A stretch of 5,096 bases of DNA from Lachnospiraceae bacterium (GTDB taxonomy: Bacteria; Bacillota_A; Clostridia; Lachnospirales; Lachnospiraceae). The stretch spans positions 1 to 5,096 of the forward strand of contig JAQUUB010000205.1 in NCBI GenBank assembly GCA_028694115.1. The letters run 5' to 3'. Below, piece by piece: positions 1 through 5,096 of this stretch; positions within the stretch are counted from its first letter, which is position 1; the number at the start of each line of letters is the position of its first letter. Made by a program: the position numbers and the translations under genes. The notes beneath the pieces were generated by a model. It saw only the letters and a list, made by a program, of their open reading frames with translations, was not told where the DNA came from and ran no database searches.

Positions 1-460
1 CGCCTTCTGCAAGCCAATAATTCTTACAATTGACCGTTACTCTTTCCTCTAACTTCACATCTCCTGTCACTACTTCTATTTCATTCTTTGGATCGTGATT
101 GGCAAACATCCTTGTAAATTCTTTTGCATTCCCCCACTTAGCGACACCAAATTCCTGACCTGCGAATGGATGCTCAAACTTCGTGGCAATCATAATAAAC
201 ACTAAGGAAAACATCACCCAGTAAGCTGCAATAAAGGCAGGAGTTGCCGAAGTAACTCCCACCAGATAATTGTGCTTATCAATAATAAAATCCTGAAAAT
301 TATTCATAAACTCATTGAAGTTATTTTCAGGCATCCATACTGCGCCACAAAGGAATCCAAAGTAAATACAAAGAAAGGAACCAACACCATAAATAATCAA
401 TGTTTCCTTTACGGTTCTTGTGTGCTTCTTTACCGTTGCATTGCTCTTTCCTTTTTTCAT
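1..460 (-). CDS. VirD4/TraG-type conjugative coupling protein, N-terminal part (cut by window edge)
   Basis: Seen: an open frame from ATG at 460 down to base 1, 153 complete codons with no stop, running out of the window. The N-terminus is basic (MKKGKSNATVKKHTR), followed by a hydrophobic segment at about residues 20-41, a short loop of about 30 residues, and a second segment at about 72-93. After it comes EFGVAKWG (103-110), which matches the conserved 'G-x-A-[RK]-W-G' element just after the membrane anchor of Gram-positive VirD4-like proteins. Known: these inner-membrane, FtsK-like hexameric ATPases receive the relaxase-DNA complex and pass it to the secretion channel. The Walker A motif expected shortly after residue 153 lies outside the window, so ATPase competence cannot be judged. 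The gene starts 3 nt after the stop of the preceding PcfB-like gene, which suggests translational coupling. The ATG at 460 is the first in frame and lies just before the basic/TM signature, so it is a good start. Confidence 0.85.
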   Translation of the reverse strand, partial: MKKGKSNATVKKHTRTVKETLIIYGVGSFLCIYFGFLCGAVWMPENNFNEFMNNFQDFIIDKHNYLVGVTSATPAFIAAYWVMFSLVFIMIATKFEHPFAGQEFGVAKWGNAKEFTRMFANHDPKNEIEVVTGDVKLEERVTVNCKNYWLAEG

Positions 461-463
461 AGA

Positions 464-1918
464 CTATTTTCTTCCCCTTCCTGCAGTTCTTGTAATTGCC
501 TCCTTCACAGAATCATTAACTGCTTTTGTAATATCAGAGCCTAACATTTCCTTGGCTGTACCATCTGGCTTTACTACCGAATAAGTAGCATCATCCTTAA
601 TAAAGACTTTGGCAGTCTTTTCATCCATATCCTGAATCATGACCCCTTTTACCAGTCCTTCGGATAATTCCATACACATCACTTCCTCGCCATCTGGCAT
701 CAGCTTGGCAACTGGAACTGTGACAGTCGAATACAAGCTTTCCTCATAATCCTTTTTATCTTTCAGCTCCTTGTTATGCTCCTTTACAAATTTCTTTGAT
801 TCCTCGCTGCTATAAGGCTTTTCCTCTTTTTGCTCCTCTGATTCAGATGGAGCATTCTTAAAATTTGCTTCCACATACTCCTGATACTTCTTAAAGCGAT
901 CTTCTGACTGCACAACTGCAGTTTTTACTTCATTTTCAAGTCCAGCTTCCTTTAACATCTGTGGTATTTGTTTCTTCCACTGATCCTTGCTCATTCCATA
1001 ATCGGAATACACCTTGACCTCGGAAGATCCTGGCATACGAATTCGATACTCGGAATAGATATTTTCATGCTCATCTCTTTTGAACTCTCGCTTAATCATA
1101 TGAATCTTCTCGTCACTGGTGGTCTGGCTATAGAACAACTCACCACTCTCTGGGATATGGTCTTCGTCTCTGACTGGCCACATACAGTCATAAGGTGTAT
1201 ATTCTCTTACAATTCCACACACCTCATCCTGATGTAGCGCTTTCTCTGGATCTGTTTCAAAAAGCGTACCCTCTCCCTGCTTTAGATACTCGGCAAAATC
1301 AATCTCATTATCGTGCTCCGCTTTTTCCTTGGATTCTTTTAAAAGATTCTGATTCTGTACTTTCGCATCCAATAACATGGTCAGTTCCTCTTCTGCCTCT
1401 TTTTTCTCTTCCTCGGTTGTGGCATTTGCAATACGTTCCTTTGCTGCCACAATTTTTTCATCTAATACCCTGTCCTTATCTTCCTCTGTAATAATTCGTC
1501 TCTCCATAACCGCCTTAATCTGTTCCTTATGAATTCCAACGTCCTGTGTTGGAACTGCTACTGGAATATAATCATCATTCGGATTTAGATCAGGCATAAT
1601 ACAGTATCGAAGTCCATACTTTTCACAATACAGATCAAAATCTGATTTCTTCACTACACTTCCATCACGATTGGTCTGAATGATTTTCTCCTCAAACATT
1701 TCCTTGGGAAACTCCAGAATTGGTGGTGTCCCCTTAGATATTTCCTGCATTTTCTTCCAATCGCAATTTCCTTCCTTATTCAAATATTTTGTGTGATGAT
1801 GGTCCATTAGTGCCTTAACTGCTTTTGCAAACATCGCAATTGTTGCCTTTGTTCCTTTAAATAGATAGTAGGCTCCTTTGTATTCCATCTCTACTACCTG
1901 TGCTATTTCATCTGCCAT
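464..1918 (-). CDS. Conjugation accessory protein, PcfB/DUF3801-like N-terminus with long unassigned C-terminal extension
   Basis: A 484-residue, very charged protein with no signal peptide or membrane segment, so probably cytoplasmic. Residues 1-140 resemble the DUF3801/PcfB fold: an N-terminal helix (EMEYKGAYYLFKGTKATIAMFAKAV split around 10-34), a central basic stretch, then FDLYCEKYGLRYCIMPDLN (94-112) and a strand ending in IPVAVPTQD (118-126), like the 'F...A-K-Y-G-v-x-Y-x-v...D-x-n-d' pattern of that family. About 145-205 is Glu/Lys-rich with coiled-coil character. About 215-340 looks like a mixed alpha/beta region, 355-395 is a low-complexity E/S/K linker, and 396-462 is a small strand-rich region (TVTVPVAKLMPDGEEV, then ATYSVVKPDGTAKEM) before a basic RGRK tail. 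Known: PcfB of pCF10 is an accessory relaxosome factor acting with the coupling protein PcfC. Here too the gene lies directly upstream of a VirD4-like gene, which supports the call. Typical PcfB-like proteins are far shorter, so this one is enlarged. The start at 1918 has a strong Shine-Dalgarno. The family call is by eye and moderate; the C-terminal role is unknown. Confidence 0.6.
   Translation of the reverse strand: MADEIAQVVEMEYKGAYYLFKGTKATIAMFAKAVKALMDHHHTKYLNKEGNCDWKKMQEISKGTPPILEFPKEMFEEKIIQTNRDGSVVKKSDFDLYCEKYGLRYCIMPDLNPNDDYIPVAVPTQDVGIHKEQIKAVMERRIITEEDKDRVLDEKIVAAKERIANATTEEEKKEAEEELTMLLDAKVQNQNLLKESKEKAEHDNEIDFAEYLKQGEGTLFETDPEKALHQDEVCGIVREYTPYDCMWPVRDEDHIPESGELFYSQTTSDEKIHMIKREFKRDEHENIYSEYRIRMPGSSEVKVYSDYGMSKDQWKKQIPQMLKEAGLENEVKTAVVQSEDRFKKYQEYVEANFKNAPSESEEQKEEKPYSSEESKKFVKEHNKELKDKKDYEESLYSTVTVPVAKLMPDGEEVMCMELSEGLVKGVMIQDMDEKTAKVFIKDDATYSVVKPDGTAKEMLGSDITKAVNDSVKEAITRTAGRGRK
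473..478 (-). promoter_or_regulatory. Weak ribosome binding site for the VirD4-like gene
   Basis: On the minus strand AGGGGA lies 12 nt before the ATG at 460, inside the last codons (Gly-Arg-Gly-Arg-Lys) of the upstream gene. The spacing is longer than ideal and the match to GGAGG imperfect. Initiation of the VirD4-like gene therefore probably depends partly on ribosomes finishing the upstream gene (TAG, 3 nt, ATG). Confidence 0.4.
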
Positions 1919-1927
1919 AAATTAAAA

Positions 1928-1935
1928 TCTCCTTT
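1928..1935 (-). promoter_or_regulatory. Strong ribosome binding site for the PcfB-like gene
   Basis: The minus strand reads AAAGGAGA, 9 nt before the ATG at 1918, in the 33-nt gap after the hydrolase stop (TGA at 1954-1952). It fixes the start of the gene. No convincing -10/-35 pair or terminator hairpin is seen in this gap, which fits read-through from the upstream genes. Confidence 0.85.
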
Positions 1936-1951
1936 CATCTAATCAAATGCT

Positions 1952-3208
1952 TCACTTATTTGGTCTACAGACTATAATTGCATTCTTGGTTCTAAGCGTC
2001 TGATATACGACTCCATACTCTGTATTTAACGCTTCTACTGCTTTTCCATTTCCTACATAAATCGCCACATGATAAATTCCCATATACCTTCCGTTACTGT
2101 CACCGCCATAATACACAAGATCTCCTGGCACTAAATCCATCGTATCAAGTGCCTTGCCATCATCATTTAATGTCTTTGCTCCTACTGCAGCCGTCGGTGG
2201 GTAATTATTTCCATAGCTAATATCCACTCCTGCATCTTTCCACGCATAATATGCTAGCGAACTGCAATCATAAGCAGTTCCACTTGTCCTTAAATCCTGA
2301 CTGTATGGATAGCCTACTTTGGTCAGTGCAAATCGAATCACTTTCTCCTGCGTTTCATCGCATCCTGAATCTGCCACAATCTGATCAATTTCTTCATCTG
2401 TAAAAGCAACATTGGTAAGGGTATCTGACTCCACCGAAAAGATAGATAAGAAGTTTGTGATTGCATTTCCAATATCCGCAATAGGCTTTAGAATGGAAAA
2501 AATAAACATTACAATAATCAAAACTACCGTTGCTACCATCATAAAAATAGCAATATAAGGTGCTAACACTGCTGCAAGTTTTGCCAAAAGGCTCTTTAAC
2601 CATCGCATCGGATTGATGAATTCCACAAAGGTCTGCATCAATCCACCAAGTCCATCCTTTAATGCATCTCCAGTGGTCTTTTCTCCAACCATATCGTTGG
2701 ACATATCCTTCTTTGCTTTTAACATAGATGCAACTGCAGTTTTTGCTCCTGCTTTCCTTGTCTCTTTGGATTTTTCCTTCTTTGCTTTATCCTGCTTCTC
2801 ATTTAACTCCTTGGTTTGTTTCTCTTTGGTTTCCTTACCCTCAGACTTAGCAGAAGAAGAATGAACTTCTGTGTTAGAAGAAGATTCCCCTGCATCTGTG
2901 TCCTTTGAATCAGACTTCCCTTCAACATTTTTCTGTTTCGATGGATGGATTGATGTAACCCCATCAGATAACAGTTCCTCTTTCTTTTCCTTAATCTCAC
3001 TAAGAATCTGCTTTTGATCCTGGATGTTTCGCTTATTCTTTTCCGAAGAAAAACGTACACCCTTTTCTACAAACTCATCTATAGAAGCTGAGGCAGCTTC
3101 ATTACTTTCTGTCGTAAATCTAGCTGCCTCATCACATATAAATCTTTTCATGTCATCTCCGAATTGGCTCTTACCACCAAATCGAATATCACTACGCTTA
3201 AACTCCAT
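1952..3208 (-). CDS. Membrane-anchored NlpC/P60 (C40) peptidoglycan hydrolase of the transfer apparatus (CD1108-like)
   Basis: 418 residues from the ATG at 3208. Residues 1-205 are highly charged and Lys/Glu/Ser-rich (low complexity about 90-155) and have no signal peptide. A single long hydrophobic segment spans about 208-242, with Lys residues just before it, suggesting N-in/C-out topology. The C-terminal 130 residues form an NlpC/P60 domain: YDCSSLAYYAW holds the catalytic Cys315, VPGDLVYY is the usual PGD turn (361-363), GIYHVAIYVGNGK holds His380, and Glu392, 12 residues later, sits where the third catalytic residue lies in RipA-type enzymes. Known: such enzymes cleave stem peptides of peptidoglycan, and conjugation modules use one (VirB1-like role) to open the wall for the channel. 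Its place next to VirB4 fits this, and the architecture recalls the 'CD1108 family' of Clostridioides difficile elements (from memory, not searched). An upstream ATG at 3220 would add four residues (MEVA), but the Shine-Dalgarno favours 3208. No lysozyme-like second domain is present, unlike Tn916 Orf14-type proteins. Confidence 0.88.
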   Translation of the reverse strand: MEFKRSDIRFGGKSQFGDDMKRFICDEAARFTTESNEAASASIDEFVEKGVRFSSEKNKRNIQDQKQILSEIKEKKEELLSDGVTSIHPSKQKNVEGKSDSKDTDAGESSSNTEVHSSSAKSEGKETKEKQTKELNEKQDKAKKEKSKETRKAGAKTAVASMLKAKKDMSNDMVGEKTTGDALKDGLGGLMQTFVEFINPMRWLKSLLAKLAAVLAPYIAIFMMVATVVLIIVMFIFSILKPIADIGNAITNFLSIFSVESDTLTNVAFTDEEIDQIVADSGCDETQEKVIRFALTKVGYPYSQDLRTSGTAYDCSSLAYYAWKDAGVDISYGNNYPPTAAVGAKTLNDDGKALDTMDLVPGDLVYYGGDSNGRYMGIYHVAIYVGNGKAVEALNTEYGVVYQTLRTKNAIIVCRPNK

Positions 3209-5096
3209 AGCCACCTCCATCAGTATTTACGATACTGTAGATTTCGCTACTCTTATCCATTCGCATATCAAATGGAACTGTCACATTTCCCATCTTAAGA
3301 AGTCCTGTGCCAGAATCTGCATTGTCCACGAAGTTAAACATCGCTGGACTGATACTTGGCAAGAATTGCATCAGCTTATTCTTATCAAGTGTGGACTGAC
3401 TAAGCAGTGCAAAGTATTCTGTATTAGAAAGAATTGCCTGCAGCTTTCCGCCATTATCATTGTTTAGAAGATCAGACATATTCTGAGTGATTCCATTTAA
3501 GATTCCTGACATTTTTCTGATTTCCTTCCAGAGCTTCAAGATGAAAGAAGCTACCTGCTCCACTCCTAATAACTCGTGGAACTCATCAATAAATAGATGT
3601 GTCCAACGTCCTTTCTTGGAATTTTCCTTAATCTTGGTTCTTACTGTCTCCATCATAATGAGCATAGATGTAATACGAAGGTTGTCTTTTAATCCAGATA
3701 GATCAAACACGATGAATCGATTACTTAAGTCCACATTGGTTCGATGGTTAAACAGATTCAACGAGCCATTGACAAAGATCTCCATTGCGGCTGCAAGGTG
3801 AATTCCTAAATTACTTCCTTCATCCAATAACCCCTGATATACGTCCTGCAATGTTGGTGAATATGCTTTGATTTGTTCCTCATTGCTCATATTGGTTGTT
3901 CCACTGATCTGCAATATATCGGTTCGCATATATCCTGGAATCTCATACTCACTTGCTTCATCCGAAAGACCATTCAATCGTTTTCTCATGGCATAATTTT
4001 CCGAATAAACTTTCTCAATCACGCCATCCACAATGCCCTGTTCCTCTGGCAACATATCTCTTTTCAAGCAACTGGATAATAGGGACAGAATAAAATCCAC
4101 CTTATCCGAAATGATTTCTCTTAATCTGCCATAATCAATCCCTTCAAAATCTACATCCATTGGATTCAGATAAAACTCCTTGGTACTGTCAAAGGAAATC
4201 ACGGTTCCGTCTGTTACCTTGGCGAGTCCTCCATACTCTGACTGGGGATCAATAATAATAATCTGGTCAAATACAAAATTGATGAAGGTACTGATAATCG
4301 AAGACTTCGCAAACACTGACTTTCCTGATCCAGATTGTCCAAGTATCAATCCGTTATGATTCTTCAACTTCTTGTTGTCTGCAAAGATGACATTCTGGCT
4401 TAGCTGATTCACTCCATAATAAATGCCATTCTCATCATTTAGCTCCTGTGTTTTAAAAGGCATCAGCATTGCAAGACAAGAAGATGACAAATTCACCACT
4501 CGCTTAAATTCCTGAATGCCAAGAGGTAGCACAGAATTAAGTGCTTCCCTCTGCTTTCCAAAACAAGCCTTTAATTTCACAGACTTTAAAGAGGCTGCAT
4601 TCATTAACTTTTCTTCAATATGTGCCAATTCTTCCTTATCCTTTGCAAGTACTAAAATCATCATGGTGGAATTGAAATAATGGTCATCATTGGTATCTAA
4701 TTCCTTTGAGAACAGATCCAACTTCTCTTTTTCATTCAAAAGTTTGGTAGAAGCATCTGCCAGATAATCGTTATTGTTACGGTTTCTCTGTTTCTCATTT
4801 TCAATCTTCATACCGACCTTCATATATTTTCTTGCGATTTCCTGCTTAAACCCCGATATATCAAGAAGCTCATTATTCACAGAAATATAACTGGTGCAAT
4901 TCACTTTTGTTAAAGTAGCAATAATGTCACTCTCCAAGCTCTTTGGATATTCTTCAATAAAGAACACCTTTCCCACCTGTCCATTCATAACAAAGCTCTC
5001 GTTCTCAAAACAGATATTAGCTGGAGCAATTACATTCATCCAGTCATGTCTTGCCTTGATTTCATCTTCAAAATGAAACTTATATCTAGCATTCAT
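3198..5096 (-). CDS. VirB4-type conjugative transfer ATPase (start possibly outside the window)
   Basis: 632 residues as visible. The N-terminal part (about 1-200) holds the usual VirB4 lead-in: a segment with IAPANICFENESF (23-35), a helical charged stretch (about 85-135), and FNSTMMILVLAKDKEEL (141-157). The ATPase core follows: Walker A GQSGSGKS (253-260), IIIIDPQSEYG (279-289), the conserved SLNLFNHRTNVDLSNRFIVF region (445-464), Walker B LFIDEFHELL (501-510, with Asp504 and Glu505), GITQN (535-539) and the SNTEYFALLSQS motif (557-568). All key residues are intact. Known: VirB4 proteins are cytoplasmic or membrane-associated hexameric ATPases that drive assembly and transfer in every type IV secretion system. 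The ATG at 5096 is the last codon of the window. Related Gram-positive VirB4 proteins are often nearer 700-800 residues, so this Met may be internal and the gene may extend upstream. The stop (TAA, 3200-3198) overlaps the following hydrolase gene by 11 nt. The best match from memory is to clostridial CD1110-like VirB4 proteins. Confidence 0.9.
   Translation of the reverse strand: MNARYKFHFEDEIKARHDWMNVIAPANICFENESFVMNGQVGKVFFIEEYPKSLESDIIATLTKVNCTSYISVNNELLDISGFKQEIARKYMKVGMKIENEKQRNRNNNDYLADASTKLLNEKEKLDLFSKELDTNDDHYFNSTMMILVLAKDKEELAHIEEKLMNAASLKSVKLKACFGKQREALNSVLPLGIQEFKRVVNLSSSCLAMLMPFKTQELNDENGIYYGVNQLSQNVIFADNKKLKNHNGLILGQSGSGKSVFAKSSIISTFINFVFDQIIIIDPQSEYGGLAKVTDGTVISFDSTKEFYLNPMDVDFEGIDYGRLREIISDKVDFILSLLSSCLKRDMLPEEQGIVDGVIEKVYSENYAMRKRLNGLSDEASEYEIPGYMRTDILQISGTTNMSNEEQIKAYSPTLQDVYQGLLDEGSNLGIHLAAAMEIFVNGSLNLFNHRTNVDLSNRFIVFDLSGLKDNLRITSMLIMMETVRTKIKENSKKGRWTHLFIDEFHELLGVEQVASFILKLWKEIRKMSGILNGITQNMSDLLNNDNGGKLQAILSNTEYFALLSQSTLDKNKLMQFLPSISPAMFNFVDNADSGTGLLKMGNVTVPFDMRMDKSSEIYSIVNTDGGGYGV
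3212..3218 (-). promoter_or_regulatory. Ribosome binding site deciding the hydrolase start, embedded in the VirB4 C-terminus
   Basis: The minus strand reads GGAGGTG, a seven-base complement to the 16S rRNA 3' end, with 5 nt between the GGAGG core and the ATG at 3208. It overlaps the alternative ATG at 3220, which has no good Shine-Dalgarno of its own, so 3208 is the better start. The same bases encode the Gly-Gly-Gly stretch near the end of the VirB4 protein. Confidence 0.8.

Noticed and set aside
272..544. 90-residue plus-strand open frame, Cys-rich at its C-terminus
   Set aside because: It is antisense to the VirD4-like N-terminus and the end of the PcfB-like gene; the Cys/Ser runs are the reverse reading of Glu/Lys/Gly-rich codons.
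1919..1951. Possible promoter or terminator between the hydrolase and PcfB-like genes
   Set aside because: The gap is AT-rich, but it shows no inverted repeat with a T-run. A TATAGT-like hexamer just upstream lacks a -35 partner at proper spacing.
2803..3060. 85-residue very basic minus-strand open frame inside the hydrolase gene
   Set aside because: It is an alternate frame of the low-complexity Lys/Glu/Ser region, whose composition alone yields Arg/Lys/Leu-rich shadow peptides. No Shine-Dalgarno supports it.
3208..3220. ATG at 3220 as the start of the hydrolase gene
   Set aside because: The only strong Shine-Dalgarno begins right after this ATG and is correctly spaced for the ATG at 3208.
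3024..3467. 147-residue plus-strand open frame opposite the VirB4/hydrolase junction
   Set aside because: It lies antisense to two well-supported genes with clear motifs, shows no recognisable domain, and has no convincing ribosome binding site; a shadow frame.
1..5096. CRISPR array, tRNA, insertion sequence ends, att site or origin of transfer
   Set aside because: No regularly spaced repeats, cloverleaf-like sequence, transposase or terminal repeats were seen. Coding density is nearly complete and leaves no room for an intergenic oriT.

Overview
The window is a stretch of an AT-rich, low-GC Gram-positive (Bacillota, most likely Clostridia) mobile element. It carries the core of a type IV secretion / conjugation module. 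The assignment to Clostridia rests on strong GGAGG-type ribosome binding sites, A/T-rich codon use with frequent AGA/AAA/GAA, and proteins that resemble the transfer genes of clostridial integrative and conjugative elements. No species can be named from the sequence.

All four genes lie on the minus strand and read from high to low coordinates with almost no intergenic space, so they probably form one operon. In order of transcription: (1) 5096-3198, a VirB4-type transfer ATPase with Walker A, Walker B and downstream motifs, whose true start may lie beyond the window; (2) 3208-1952, a membrane-anchored NlpC/P60 (C40) peptidoglycan hydrolase overlapping the VirB4 gene by 11 nt; (3) 1918-464, a 484-residue highly charged soluble protein whose N-terminal third looks like the DUF3801/PcfB accessory family and whose remainder is not recognised; (4) 460-1, the first 153 codons of a VirD4/TraG-type coupling protein, cut by the window edge before its Walker A motif.

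Together these suggest an export machine. VirB4 would power assembly and transfer, the hydrolase would open the cell wall for the channel, and the PcfB-like protein would link relaxosome or substrate to the VirD4 coupling ATPase. The last link is inferred mainly from adjacency, by analogy with pcfB-pcfC of pCF10. The window contains no relaxase, integrase, attachment site, cargo gene, RNA gene, CRISPR array or recognisable terminator. There is no stretch over 300 bases without a gene; the only true intergenic gaps are 1919-1951 (33 nt, holding a ribosome binding site) and 461-463 (3 nt).

The most notable points are the start of the hydrolase gene, whose Shine-Dalgarno is written inside the glycine-rich C-terminal codons of VirB4, and the much enlarged PcfB-like protein with an unassigned C-terminal region. 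This is a variant of a known kind of system rather than an evident new one.
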